From contig NC_014550.1 of NCBI RefSeq assembly GCF_000197735.1, positions 868,001 to 932,000 of the forward strand: DNA of 64,000 nt. The letters are read 5' to 3'. Under the pieces are notes generated by a model. The model did no database searches, was not told the origin of the DNA, and saw only the letters and a program-made list of their open reading frames with translations. Both the position numbers and the translations under genes were made by a program. Position 1 is the first letter of the stretch. Each line of letters opens with the position of its first letter. Of the stretch, positions 7,523-16,889 are shown piece after piece. This stretch comes from Glutamicibacter arilaitensis Re117. GTDB taxonomy: Bacteria > Actinomycetota > Actinomycetes > Actinomycetales > Micrococcaceae.

Positions 7523-9940
7523 CTAGGCATTGATTCGCGGACGCTTGCCTGGGCGGGCAGGGCGCACCGAATTAGGGAACAGGAACGCTGAGCAGCGCTG
7601 GATGAAGCTCAGTTCGCTGCGCAAGTTTTCTTGAACCGCACGCAAGGCATCAAGCAAGATCGTGCTGTCTTCGGCACCCAGATGCCTGTTGGCGTAGAAG
7701 CTCTCTTGAACCACGGTTTTCAACGTCTGCAGTTCATCGGCCACCTGCGGATGATTTTCGCTCAATCGCGTAGTGTAGTCGCCAGCTGACTCGTGATGGC
7801 CTGCTGGTTCCCGATAATCCGCGCCAATGGCCTGCAGCTCGGCCAATAGCGCGCGGGCAGCCGAATCCCCGCCCCTGCGCACCCGCTCCAGCCGTTCTTG
7901 GCGTTGCCGATGGCGGATCCACGGAGAAACGCTCAACGCGAAGCAAGCGGCCACGAGCAGAACCGGAACCAGCCAGGCAACGAACGAATCTTGAGCTTCA
8001 TTGCCAACGGCATCAGCCTGGGCCGTTGGCGTGGCACTGGCTGAAGCGCTCGGGACGCTGCGTTCGGTGGGGACCTCGGGCGCAGTACTTTCTTGCGGGG
8101 TAGAGGTAGGCGTTGGTTCCGGAGCATAGCTTGGTGAGTAGCCACGCCCCGGGGTCGGTTCGAAGGAAACCCATCCCATGCCGTTCAGGTACAGTTCCGG
8201 CCACGCATGGGACTGCTTTCCACTGACCGAGTAGCCGGTGAGCTCTGTGCCGTCTTCAATGCTCCGGTCCAGCATGCCCCGGGACATGTCGTCGTTGAAG
8301 TTGATGCTCTCTCCGGTAGCTTCACCTGGCGCGTAGCCCACTACGATGCGCGAGGGGATGCCTGCCTTGCGCGCAAGCAGCGCCATGGCGGAGGCAAAAT
8401 GCACACAGTATCCTTGGCGCCGGGACAAGAAGGCTTCGACGACACGGGAATTGGCGCCGTCATAGCCTTCGCGCAGGGGCGTGCGTTCGGAGTAGACGAA
8501 GTCGCCGGAACGGAAGAAATGCTGCAGCGCTATGGCGGCATCGATATCATTGGCAGGAATCCCGCCCTGGCCGAAGACTTCGTTCAAAGTTTGCTGCAAT
8601 AGCGGTTCCAGCCCATTATCTGGATCTTGGGGAAGCTTCAGATATTCGGGCAGCTGCGCAGCTGCACTGATTCCCAACTGGCCGATGTTGCGGACCATTT
8701 CGGTATTGATGAATAAGTCCGCATAGGTCACGGAAATATCGTTGGTGGATGCCCGGGCCTCGGAGGAGAGACCGGCGACGGAAGTCTCATAAGTCCAATT
8801 CCAGTCCCCAGCGATGCCCTGCACGAAGTGGGCTCGGTTGGGCAGGGGGAGCACGGAAGTGCTGATTCCACCGGGCCAGTTCATTTGAAGCAGTTCATTG
8901 GTGCTGTTGAGCTCGTTGAAATTCTTCGGAACTGCTGTGGTGCCGTTAAGCGTGGATGTCAGCATGTCTTCGCTTGGTTCCCAGCGGTCAGCGGAGAGGT
9001 CCTTGATGACCTGGGTGCGCAGATACGGCGCCTTTTCTGCGGTCGTGTAGTAGGTCAAAATAGGGACGCCGCTGTTTGAACGCAGGTCTCGCCCCAGATT
9101 GATCAACGGGTCGACATTGCTTGCCAGCAAGTCTCCCGACGGCCGTTGCCCTTCGGAGAACATACCATTGCGGAACCCTGGCATCCAGGAGCTGGCGGCC
9201 AAGAGGACACTGATGCAAGCCATGGCGGTTATACCTAGAATTCCCAACGTCCTGGGCTTGGGCAGGGGCACTCTGGCATGCTTGGCGGATACCGGGGCGA
9301 AGAGATAGGGAATGAGAGCGATATACCCGAGCATGCCCAGCAAAATCAGCGCCAGATAACCAATTCCGGCTCCTTCTTGCTTGAACAGCGAGGCGATAAT
9401 CGGTGCCAGCGTTATGGGAATGATGCTCAGCATGGCCAGCCGGCGCGAACCGGCCAGCAGCTCGACGGCCAAGCTGATGGCCAGCGTGAAGCACAGGACG
9501 CTGAAGGCTACGGGCAGGGAAGTGGCCACAGGCGGAACTTGAGTGGCCAGCTGCATGCCAGCTTCGCTCAACATCGCCCAGACCCACTGGGTAAATGGCA
9601 AGTTCCCCAGGTTCAGTGTGCGGGCTTCGCTGAACGCGACGGCAAGCAGTGCCACGATCGCCGCCGCGGGAAAAGCAGCCCAGCGCAAGCGGGGGATTGC
9701 GCGCAATACAGCGGCCGATAAGTGCAAGGCAAGAATCGGGACGACCAGGGCCGGGAACCAACGAGCACCTTCGACAACGCCGCTCAGCGAGGCCGAGCCG
9801 GCCAGCACTGCGACAGCAAGGCAGCACGCGGCGGCAATCGGAACGAGCAACCACCGCAGTGCCCGCTTGTACCCTGGCTCCGGAGTGGGAGCTGGAGGGT
9901 TTGCAATTTGCGCGAGGCGCGCGGCAAGGTCAGCGCTCAT
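7523..9940 (-). CDS. TgpA-like membrane transglutaminase (DUF3488 + transglutaminase core + DUF4129)
   Basis: 805 residues. The first 250 carry about seven transmembrane helices (DUF3488). A large extracytoplasmic domain follows, with the transglutaminase/protease core near residues 480-590: catalytic Cys in RQGYCVHFASAMA, His in SHAWPELYL, and the third acidic position in FEPTPGRGY. A Thr/Ser/Pro-rich linker, one more helix (near 670) and a DUF4129-type tail complete it. It is the last gene of a three-gene operon with the DUF58 and MoxR genes (11-base overlap with the DUF58 gene), a very common actinobacterial trio. The trio is usually linked to envelope or secreted-protein processing. Substrate unknown. 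Confidence 0.88.
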   Translation of the reverse strand: MSADLAARLAQIANPPAPTPEPGYKRALRWLLVPIAAACCLAVAVLAGSASLSGVVEGARWFPALVVPILALHLSAAVLRAIPRLRWAAFPAAAIVALLAVAFSEARTLNLGNLPFTQWVWAMLSEAGMQLATQVPPVATSLPVAFSVLCFTLAISLAVELLAGSRRLAMLSIIPITLAPIIASLFKQEGAGIGYLALILLGMLGYIALIPYLFAPVSAKHARVPLPKPRTLGILGITAMACISVLLAASSWMPGFRNGMFSEGQRPSGDLLASNVDPLINLGRDLRSNSGVPILTYYTTAEKAPYLRTQVIKDLSADRWEPSEDMLTSTLNGTTAVPKNFNELNSTNELLQMNWPGGISTSVLPLPNRAHFVQGIAGDWNWTYETSVAGLSSEARASTNDISVTYADLFINTEMVRNIGQLGISAAAQLPEYLKLPQDPDNGLEPLLQQTLNEVFGQGGIPANDIDAAIALQHFFRSGDFVYSERTPLREGYDGANSRVVEAFLSRRQGYCVHFASAMALLARKAGIPSRIVVGYAPGEATGESINFNDDMSRGMLDRSIEDGTELTGYSVSGKQSHAWPELYLNGMGWVSFEPTPGRGYSPSYAPEPTPTSTPQESTAPEVPTERSVPSASASATPTAQADAVGNEAQDSFVAWLVPVLLVAACFALSVSPWIRHRQRQERLERVRRGGDSAARALLAELQAIGADYREPAGHHESAGDYTTRLSENHPQVADELQTLKTVVQESFYANRHLGAEDSTILLDALRAVQENLRSELSFIQRCSAFLFPNSVRPARPGKRPRINA

Positions 9941-11255
9941 CGTTCCACATCGAATCTATGGACATGTTGCCGGGAAGGATGTGTATTTTCCATCCGGTGC
10001 GTGCCAATTCCTGGTGCACGCGCAGATAACGTTCTGGGTTGCTGACCAATAGGAACAGCTCACCGTGGCGCACGGTGCGGGCGAGGGTAGCCAGCCATGC
10101 TGCCTGAGCCGTGTCGAGTTCACCGAGGATCATGATGACAGGTTCGTCGCGGTAGCCCAGCAATTCCTTGTGCAAGGAACTGCCGAAGATTTCTGCTCCA
10201 TTGGCGGGCATTGCATCATTGACCAAGGCCAATTCCGACGTTGCAGCATGGAAGTCTTCAAAAGAATCCAGTGCGCCCAGCTCGGAGATGCTCTGCTGGT
10301 CGCGTTCAGCCAAGGGCATTCCGTCCAGATTGCGGAAGGCGAGCTGGTAGCCGCTGTTGGCGTAGCGCAGGCCAATGCTGCTGGCCAATGACAATGCGTT
10401 CTCGAAGCGGCGACTGCTGGTCAGCGCTTCTGCGCGAGCCTGCGGCAAGGAGAGCTTCAGATCCGATCCGCTGTGGATCCAGCGGTCCAAGGAAGTATCC
10501 AAAGCCAGAAGGGCTTGGGCTGTGGCGACGTGGTTTTCTTGGCGAACCATGAGCTTGCCGTGGCGGGCGCTGGCTTTCCAATGGACCTGGCGGATGGAGT
10601 CTCCTTGCTGGTAGTCGCGGGTGGCGACATCGTAGTAATCGGCGGTGGTGCTCCGGGAGAATTTGGCATCGCCGGTCAGCGTGCGTTCGCCCAGCGAGGC
10701 CAGCCGATCCAGGGCATGCAGTTGCGAACGTACAGGAACTTCCAAATCGTCCCCGGTGCGCACCATTCCCCGGATAAGTCCCAGCGGGTCGCCGACTATT
10801 TGCTGGGCAGGCCCCAATAGATGGATTCCGCGCGTGCGGAACACCAACTCGTATTCAACGGATCCAGGAGCTTGGAAGCGCGGGCCGGGGCCAAAATCTT
10901 CTGGCAGTTGCTCTTGGATGGTTGCTGGTTCGGCACAGGTTAAACGGAACCTGCTGACCTCGCCAACGCTGGGAACCACAGAGAGCAGTTCGCGGTGCAA
11001 ATTCGTTCGTCCACGCAAGTTGAAGGCCAAGGCCCAGCTGGCCAACGCCAACGTCAGCAGCGCCAGGCCCAGCGCCATCATTTCGTGCCGTCCCAACAGG
11101 TAGGACACGAATACCAGCAGTCCGCCAGCCGCTGCCGTGCACCAGCCACGCACAGTGAACAGGTCAAGATGCCACCGCCGCAGGGCCGGCGGTGTTGTCT
11201 CGGTCCGCGTCCACGACAGGGCATCGCGCGAATCGTAGCGGGGAATCTTTTCCAT
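9930..11255 (-). CDS. DUF58 domain protein
   Basis: 441 residues with two N-terminal membrane helices (about residues 35-55 and 60-80). The DUF58 signature DVATRDYQQGDSIRQVHWKA lies near residue 210, followed by SARHGKLMVRQ and a von Willebrand A-like fold. DUF58 proteins partner with MoxR AAA+ ATPases, and here the gene sits between moxR (10 bases upstream) and the transglutaminase gene (overlapping). The operon layout supports a chaperone-like or metal-dependent assembly role at the membrane, but no biochemical function can be read from the sequence. Confidence 0.85.
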   Translation of the reverse strand: MEKIPRYDSRDALSWTRTETTPPALRRWHLDLFTVRGWCTAAAGGLLVFVSYLLGRHEMMALGLALLTLALASWALAFNLRGRTNLHRELLSVVPSVGEVSRFRLTCAEPATIQEQLPEDFGPGPRFQAPGSVEYELVFRTRGIHLLGPAQQIVGDPLGLIRGMVRTGDDLEVPVRSQLHALDRLASLGERTLTGDAKFSRSTTADYYDVATRDYQQGDSIRQVHWKASARHGKLMVRQENHVATAQALLALDTSLDRWIHSGSDLKLSLPQARAEALTSSRRFENALSLASSIGLRYANSGYQLAFRNLDGMPLAERDQQSISELGALDSFEDFHAATSELALVNDAMPANGAEIFGSSLHKELLGYRDEPVIMILGELDTAQAAWLATLARTVRHGELFLLVSNPERYLRVHQELARTGWKIHILPGNMSIDSMWNDER

Positions 11256-11265
11256 GGCTGTTGTG

Positions 11266-12228
11266 CTAGTTCACGGGGGTGCTGGCAACCAGCTCTTGAA
11301 TCACAGCACTGGTATCCATACCGTCGGCAACCGCTCTTCGGGTCAGAATCAGGCGGTGGTTGAGCACCATTTGGGCTACGCTGCGAACGTCTTCGGGCAA
11401 TACGTGGTCGCGTCCTTGGATTGCGGCACGGGCCTTGGCGGCGCGGACCCACTGGATCAGAGCGCGCGGGGAGGCGCCCAAGGCTACTTGCGGATGCTCG
11501 CGGGTGGCCCGGCCCAGATCCACGACGTAGGAGCCCAAGCGTTCGGTGACAATGACCGTTTTGACCTGCTCAATCATGTGCCGTAGCTCCGCTAGCTCCA
11601 CCACGGCCCGCAGTGCTTCCAAGGGGTCGAATTGGTGCCGGCCGGCAAGCATCGAGATTTCCGCGTCGCGTTGCGGATACCCCAGCGACAGCCGTGCCAT
11701 GAATCGGTCACGTTGGGCTTCAGGCAAAGCGAAAGTGCCTTCAGAATCAACGGGATTCTGGGTTGCCACCACCATGAAGGGCTGCTCTAGCCGGTGGGTG
11801 ATTGAATCTACGGTGACTTGTTGTTCTTCCATGCATTCAAGCAGTGCCGACTGTGTTTTAGCGTTTGCCCGGTTGATCTCATCGGCAATGACAATATTGG
11901 CGAAGATCGGCCCCGGGTGGAAGGTGAATTCGTGTGTCTGCGGGGAGTACACCGAAACGCCGGTGACATCGCTGGGCAGAAGATCCGGGGTGAACTGAAT
12001 GCGATGAACTGAACCATTGACACTGCGCGCCATTGATTTGGCCAGCATGGTCTTGCCGACTCCTGGGACGTCTTCGATCAAGAGATGGCCCTGTGCCAGC
12101 AATACGGTCAATGCGCTGGTTACGGCCTCTGGCTTGCCAGTGATGACGCTTTGGACCGCATCGAATATCCGCTGGCAATTCGACTGGAATGCTGAATCGA
12201 GCGACGGCACTGTTTGGTTCGCACTCAT
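11266..12228 (-). CDS. MoxR family AAA+ ATPase
   Basis: 320 residues. Walker [15 protein letters not shown] is near residue 58. Walker B with the MoxR hallmark is [23 protein letters not shown] near 112. Sensor 1 is [20 protein letters not shown] near 150, and the lid domain carries SPRALIQW near 265. MoxR ATPases act as chaperones that mature or insert cofactors into partner proteins. An AAGGAG ribosome-binding site is properly spaced before the ATG. It is the first gene of the moxR-DUF58-transglutaminase operon and diverges from tatD. Confidence 0.93.
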   Translation of the reverse strand: MSANQTVPSLDSAFQSNCQRIFDAVQSVITGKPEAVTSALTVLLAQGHLLIEDVPGVGKTMLAKSMARSVNGSVHRIQFTPDLLPSDVTGVSVYSPQTHEFTFHPGPIFANIVIADEINRANAKTQSALLECMEEQQVTVDSITHRLEQPFMVVATQNPVDSEGTFALPEAQRDRFMARLSLGYPQRDAEISMLAGRHQFDPLEALRAVVELAELRHMIEQVKTVIVTERLGSYVVDLGRATREHPQVALGASPRALIQWVRAAKARAAIQGRDHVLPEDVRSVAQMVLNHRLILTRRAVADGMDTSAVIQELVASTPVN

Positions 12229-12436
12229 GCGCGGCTCCTTCTGAAGAATGAATCACCTGCGAGATCATTCGCAGTTACTGCATTCGATTGCGTCTTGCAT
12301 CACATCATATGGGGTTCTTTTATCCAGCAACAGACTCTTATTGCCGGGGAGTGAGCGCCGGATTATTGCCAATGCACGAGGTGGTGCCACAATTAACCGC
12401 AGGGTTGACCTCAGTACTGATGCGCAAAGGATTACC

Positions 12437-13393
12437 GTGTCCAAGAAGAAACATACCGATCTCACGCTGGTTCCAGCAGCTTACCGCCCTGTGGACGAAG
12501 CGCCGCAGGCTCAGCAGGGGGAGCGGGCGCGCGCTGCAGACAGCGAAGAAGGTGGAAGCAAGCGCAATTTGCACTACCCGGAAGCGCCCGAGGCGCTGCC
12601 AGTTCCCGTGGTCGATAACCACACGCACTTGGACTTCCTTGACGGAACCGTGAAGGTATCGGCCTCCGAGGCGCTAGCTGCGGCAGCTGCCGTCGGTGTT
12701 AAAGGGCTGATCCAAGTTGGCTGCGATGTGCAGTCATCTGAATATGCTGTTCAGGTCGCCAACGAGCATGCGAATATTCTGGCAGCCGTAGCCATTCATC
12801 CCAACGATGCGGCCCGCCTTGCTGAGCGTGCGCAGCTGGACCAGGCGATCGGGCGGATCGAAGAGCTGGCCTCGGATCCGCGGGTGCGTGCCATCGGGGA
12901 GACGGGGTTGGACTACTACCGGACCGGTGAAGAGGGACGTGGGGCGCAGGAGCATTCCTTCCGCGAGCACTTGCGCATAGCCGTAGAACAAGGCAAGGCT
13001 CTGCAAATCCATGATCGCGATGCCCATGACGACGTCGTTCGGGTGCTGCAGGATGCGCAGTTGCCGAAGAAAGTGGTCTTCCACTGCTTCTCAGGCGATG
13101 CGCAGCTGGCACGCATCTGCAACGACAATGGCTGGTACATGTCGTTCTCGGGAACGGTGACGTTCAAGAATTCCCATGATCTTCGCGAAGCTCTGGAACT
13201 GGCTGATCCGAAATTGCTTTTGGTGGAAACCGATGCCCCGTTCTTGACGCCGCACCCATTCCGCGGACGCCCTAACGCGAGCTACATGATTCCCTACACC
13301 ACTAGGTTCTTGGCGGAAACCAAGGGGATTGAACTGGCCGAATTCTGCACCCAGATTGATGCCAATACCCGCGAAGTGTACGGAGGATTCTAG
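12437..13393 (+). CDS. tatD: TatD family metal-dependent hydrolase (putative DNase)
   Basis: 318 residues. After a poorly conserved extension of about 58 residues comes the first metal site DNHTHLDF. Then follow AIHPND, the Glu of AIGETGLDYYR, HDRDAHDD, VFHCFSGD and the final Asp of LLVETDAPFL. These are the five TatD metal-binding blocks of the amidohydrolase TIM barrel. I chose GTG 12437 (MSKKKHTDL) because CAAAGG lies 6 bases upstream; the frame stays open further 5' but without conservation or a ribosome site. TatD enzymes are 3'-5' exonucleases or DNases. The order tatD-rpf-rsmA-ispE is typical of actinobacteria. Confidence 0.9.
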   Translation: MSKKKHTDLTLVPAAYRPVDEAPQAQQGERARAADSEEGGSKRNLHYPEAPEALPVPVVDNHTHLDFLDGTVKVSASEALAAAAAVGVKGLIQVGCDVQSSEYAVQVANEHANILAAVAIHPNDAARLAERAQLDQAIGRIEELASDPRVRAIGETGLDYYRTGEEGRGAQEHSFREHLRIAVEQGKALQIHDRDAHDDVVRVLQDAQLPKKVVFHCFSGDAQLARICNDNGWYMSFSGTVTFKNSHDLREALELADPKLLLVETDAPFLTPHPFRGRPNASYMIPYTTRFLAETKGIELAEFCTQIDANTREVYGGF

Positions 13394-13558
13394 ACCGGGA
13401 CGGTGTGGGTCTCGTTACAGGACACTTGCAAGAATTATAACAATTCGGTTACGGTGGATGAGATGTCCGAAGATGTTCCTGCCAGAAAATGGCATGGTGC
13501 GTCCAAGGCAGCCTGATCCTCTCGCCTCGATGCAAACGGAAACACGGCGCAATTTTGA
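13394..13558. promoter_or_regulatory. rpf upstream region with repeated GTTAC/ATAAC elements
   Basis: The 165-base gap contains GTTACA, ATAACA and GGTTAC within about 40 bases (13415-13455). GTTAC-type repeats resemble the kind of site bound by MtrA response regulators near cell-wall hydrolase genes. That link is an inference from resemblance only. A small hairpin TGCCA-GAAAA-TGGCA follows. I saw no convincing ydaO-type riboswitch here. Confidence 0.3.
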
Positions 13559-14815
13559 TTGAAGAACAGGCAGCGAAAGCTGCCGGGCTCAACCAATGAA
13601 CCGGAAAGACCATCCGGCGTCGGGCCTACAAACGATGGGGATCTTACTACCGTGACTCACTTGCTCAAGAAAACATGGGTGAAATACCTGGCTCAGGCGC
13701 TCGCCGTAGCCGTGGTTATCGCCGGTGCAGTGTTCTACATCTCCGGCCAGATGTCGGTCGTCGTTTCCGTTGACGGGCAGCGCGAAGAAATCACCACCCG
13801 TGCAGCTACCGTTGGCGCACTGCTCGAACAGCAGGACATCAACTTGGCCAAGCGCGACGAGATCTCCGCCGCACTGGATTCCGATCTTGCCGATGAGCAG
13901 CTGGTGGATATCAAGCGCAACAAGTCCATCGACGTAACCGTCGATGGCACCGAGCGCGTCGTGCACACGACCGGCATGACCGTTGCCGACGTTGTTGCAC
14001 AGCTCGATATTGACAAGGATTCCGAGATTTCCCTCGATGGAGACATGGAGCTTGCTGCCTTGAGCGACGAACTGGAAGTCGTCACTCCCAAGGACATGAC
14101 CCTGATTGTCAAGGACAAGAAGAAAAAGATCGCATCGACCGCATTGACCGTCAAGGAACTGCTCGCAGAGCAGAAGATCGAAGTCGACGGCAACGATGAA
14201 ATCAACGTAAAGATCAAGGGCGAAACCGATAAGAACGCCAAGGACAGCGTCAAGCTGGCTGCCGACGCGACCGTCGAGGTCATCGACGTAACCGTCAAGA
14301 CCTGGGATGAAACCCGCGACATCGACTTCGAGACCAAGAAGGTCAAGGACAGCTCGCTGGACAAGGGCGAGACCAAGGTCAAGACCGAAGGCGAAAAGGG
14401 CGAGCGTGATCTGACCCTGCGCCAGGAATCCCGCAATGGCAAGAAGGGCGAGGAAGAAGTCCTCAAGTCCAAGATCACCAAGAAACCGGTTGCTGAAGTC
14501 ATCAAGGTTGGTACCAAGGAAGAAGAGAAGGAAACTACTTCCAAGAAGACTCCAACCCCGAGCAACATTTCCTCAACCTGGGCTGCACTGGCTAAGTGCG
14601 AGTCCGGTGGCAATTGGTCGATCAACACCGGCAACGGCTACTACGGCGGCCTGCAGTTCTCCGCATCTTCGTGGCGCGCAGCAGGTGGCGCCCAGTACGC
14701 ACCGCTGCCGCACCAGGCAAGCCCTGCAGAGCAGATTGCGACCGCTGAAAAGCTGCGTGCCAACGGCGGATGGGGCCACTGGCCACACTGCTCGGCCAAG
14801 CTGGGTCTGCGCTAA
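13559..14815 (+). CDS. rpf: Resuscitation-promoting factor (DUF348 x3, G5, Rpf lysozyme-like domain)
   Basis: 418 residues from the TTG at 13559; a GTG at 13652 (387 residues) is an equally good start. A single N-terminal membrane anchor or signal (about residues 42-62) is followed by three ubiquitin-like DUF348 repeats (near 65-105, 118-160 and 178-225). A Lys/Glu-rich G5 domain (near 235-315) and a linker come next. The C-terminal catalytic domain begins STWAALAKCESGGNWSINTG, with the catalytic Glu and the two conserved Cys. It is a secreted or anchored muralytic enzyme of the RpfB type that cleaves peptidoglycan during growth and revival. Confidence 0.93.
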   Translation: MKNRQRKLPGSTNEPERPSGVGPTNDGDLTTVTHLLKKTWVKYLAQALAVAVVIAGAVFYISGQMSVVVSVDGQREEITTRAATVGALLEQQDINLAKRDEISAALDSDLADEQLVDIKRNKSIDVTVDGTERVVHTTGMTVADVVAQLDIDKDSEISLDGDMELAALSDELEVVTPKDMTLIVKDKKKKIASTALTVKELLAEQKIEVDGNDEINVKIKGETDKNAKDSVKLAADATVEVIDVTVKTWDETRDIDFETKKVKDSSLDKGETKVKTEGEKGERDLTLRQESRNGKKGEEEVLKSKITKKPVAEVIKVGTKEEEKETTSKKTPTPSNISSTWAALAKCESGGNWSINTGNGYYGGLQFSASSWRAAGGAQYAPLPHQASPAEQIATAEKLRANGGWGHWPHCSAKLGLR

Positions 14816-14830
14816 ACACAAAAGCTGAAT

Positions 14831-14875
14831 AACAACGCGACGCGTCCACCATCACGGTGGATGCGTCGCGTTGTT
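14831..14875 (+). terminator. rpf terminator
   Basis: A 20-bp stem (14831-14850 with 14856-14875) closed by ATCAC, with one G-T pair, followed by a T-rich stretch. Confidence 0.85.
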
Positions 14876-14899
14876 ATGTTTGGATCAATCTAGCTGAAC

Positions 14900-14905
14900 T
14901 AGAAT
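14900..14905 (+). promoter_or_regulatory. -10 element of rsmA
   Basis: TAGAAT ends 7 bases before the GTG at 14913, with no Shine-Dalgarno sequence. This is the same geometry as in rsmI and the ABC-F gene. Confidence 0.5.
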
Positions 14906-14912
14906 TGGATTT

Positions 14913-15800
14913 GTGATGTCTAAGGAATCTTTGCCGCTGCTTGGGGCCACCGAAATCCGTCGTCTGGCTGAAGAGCTGGGAATCCGCCCTACCAAGACGC
15001 TGGGGCAGAACTTTGTGATCGATGGGAACACCATCCGCCGCATCGTCGCCGCCGCCAAAGTCGACCCATCTGAAACGGTGCTGGAGGTGGGCCCGGGACT
15101 AGGATCCCTGACCTTGGGCATCATGGATGCCGCCGCCAAAGTCGTGGCCGTGGAAATCGACCCACCGCTGGCCAAACGCCTTCCGCAGACCATGGCCGAG
15201 TTCCGCCCTGGCCGTGAAGATGACCTGACAGTGATCCTTTCCGATGCCATGAAGGTCACCGAACTTCCCGGAGAGCCGACCTCTCTGGTTGCAAACCTTC
15301 CATATAACGTAGCTGTGCCCGTCGTGCTGCACCTGCTGGAGCACTTCCCATCCATCCGCAATGGCCTGGTCATGGTGCAGGATGAAGTGGCCGACCGGAT
15401 GGCAGCCACCCCGGGCAATAAGATCTACGGTGTCCCATCGGTCAAGGGCGCCTGGTACGGAACCATGCGCAAAGCCGGCGTCATCGGCATGAACGTCTTC
15501 TGGCCCGCTCCAAAGATCCATTCCGGCCTGGTGGGATTCACCCGCGACAAGGATCGCAGCGATGCCCCGGATCGCAGGGAAGTCTTTGCCATTATCGACG
15601 CGGCCTTCGCACAGCGTCGCAAGACCCTGCGCGCGGCCCTCTCCGGCTGGGCCGGTTCCGGTGCTCGTGCTGAGCAGATCCTGGTTGCCGCCGGCATCGA
15701 TCCGAAGGAACGCGGGGAGAAGCTGGATATCGAGCAGTACATTGACATTGCCCGAGCTGCACAGGCTGTTCCGGCGCAAGCCCCGTCGAGCGAGGCATAA
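14913..15800 (+). CDS. rsmA: 16S rRNA (adenine(1518)-N6/adenine(1519)-N6)-dimethyltransferase
   Basis: 295 residues. RsmA/KsgA dimethylates A1518 and A1519 of 16S rRNA late in 30S assembly. Motifs: TLGQNFVID at the N-terminus, SAM-binding [15 protein letters not shown] (near residue 55), the acidic [13 protein letters not shown], and the catalytic [10 protein letters not shown] (near 130). The helical C-terminal domain contains [15 protein letters not shown]. The start is GTG 14913 if the transcript is leaderless; ATG 14916 is one codon later and equally plausible. ispE begins 3 bases downstream, so the two are co-transcribed. Confidence 0.95.
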   Translation: MMSKESLPLLGATEIRRLAEELGIRPTKTLGQNFVIDGNTIRRIVAAAKVDPSETVLEVGPGLGSLTLGIMDAAAKVVAVEIDPPLAKRLPQTMAEFRPGREDDLTVILSDAMKVTELPGEPTSLVANLPYNVAVPVVLHLLEHFPSIRNGLVMVQDEVADRMAATPGNKIYGVPSVKGAWYGTMRKAGVIGMNVFWPAPKIHSGLVGFTRDKDRSDAPDRREVFAIIDAAFAQRRKTLRAALSGWAGSGARAEQILVAAGIDPKERGEKLDIEQYIDIARAAQAVPAQAPSSEA

Positions 15801-15802
15801 GC

Positions 15803-16735
15803 ATGTCCAAGCAGCATGTAATTGCCACCGCACCGGGCAAGATCAACTGCTATTTCAAGGTAGGCCCTCCGCGTGAGGATGGCTACCATGAAGTCGCCAG
15901 CCTCTACGTGGCGGTTTCCCTGACCGAACAGATCGAGGCGACCCTGCGCACCGATGGGGAACTGCTGCTGAGCTTGGAGCCTGATTCTCCGGTGGTCTCG
16001 GAACCGGAGAACTTTCCGCTGGGGTCCAATAACCTGGTGCATCAAGCAGCAGAACTGCTGCGGGAGCATACCGGCTGTACCCTCGGAGCGGACCTGCACA
16101 TCACCAAGCGGGTGCCGATTGCCGGTGGCATGGGTGGCGGCTCCGCTGATGCAGCAGCCACCCTGGTGGCGTGCAATGAGCTGTGGGGAACCGGGCTGGA
16201 CCGCGAGGAACTGGGCCGCTTGGGCGCACGCCTAGGGGCTGACGTACCCTTTGCCTTGATGGGTGGAGCGGCCATCGGCCTGGGCATCGGGGACAAACTG
16301 GCCCCGCTGCTGACCCGGGGAAAGACCCATTGGGTGCTGATCCCAGCCAGCTACGGCCTGTCGACTCCGCGAGTCTACGGCATGCTTGATCGCCTGCGTT
16401 CAGGCACCGAAGTTGAAGTCCCCCAAGAAATCGACCCAGCGGTTATCGAAGCGCTGATGGCTTCGGATGCACCAGCGTTATCCCAGGTGCTCGCCAACGA
16501 CCTGACCCAGGCTTCCTTGGCACTGGCTCCAGAACTGGGCACCATGCGCGATATGGCGGAAGGTGCCGGCGCCCTGCGTGCCATGGTTTCCGGCTCAGGG
16601 CCAACTCTGGCGCTGCTGGTCAAGGATGGAGAACATGCCCAAGAGGTCATGGCCCAGCTCGGTGACGAGGTAGGCGTTGCCACCATTCCGGTCACTGCTC
16701 CAGCTGCCGGTGCGCACATCATCTTGTCTGAATGA
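15803..16735 (+). CDS. ispE: 4-diphosphocytidyl-2-C-methyl-D-erythritol kinase
   Basis: 310 residues of the GHMP kinase family. It phosphorylates CDP-methylerythritol in the non-mevalonate isoprenoid pathway. Visible are the N-terminal APGKINCYFKVGPPREDGYH, the glycine-rich ATP loop PIAGGMGGGSADAAA (near residue 105) and the third GHMP motif MVSGSGPTLALLV (near 270). Length is normal. It starts 3 bases after rsmA ends and is followed by a terminator, so it closes the rsmA-ispE operon. Confidence 0.95.
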   Translation: MSKQHVIATAPGKINCYFKVGPPREDGYHEVASLYVAVSLTEQIEATLRTDGELLLSLEPDSPVVSEPENFPLGSNNLVHQAAELLREHTGCTLGADLHITKRVPIAGGMGGGSADAAATLVACNELWGTGLDREELGRLGARLGADVPFALMGGAAIGLGIGDKLAPLLTRGKTHWVLIPASYGLSTPRVYGMLDRLRSGTEVEVPQEIDPAVIEALMASDAPALSQVLANDLTQASLALAPELGTMRDMAEGAGALRAMVSGSGPTLALLVKDGEHAQEVMAQLGDEVGVATIPVTAPAAGAHIILSE

Positions 16736-16744
16736 CATGTCTGG

Positions 16745-16783
16745 AAATCCCTGCCTGCATCGATGCAGGCAGGGATTTCTTTT
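16745..16783 (+). terminator. ispE terminator
   Basis: A perfect 17-bp stem centred on ATCGAT (16745-16778), followed by CTTTT. Confidence 0.9.
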
Positions 16784-16889
16784 GCTGATTTGCCCCTGGG
16801 GTCTTGTTGCGCCTCCAGCCTGGCCCTAGGCTGAATCCCAAGACACTTATTGATTGCCATTCATTTTTGATTCTGGGGCGGAACACAAC

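Noticed and set aside
13394..13558. A ydaO/c-di-AMP riboswitch before rpf
   Set aside because: Such switches precede rpf in some actinobacteria, but the conserved core elements are not visible in this 165-base gap.
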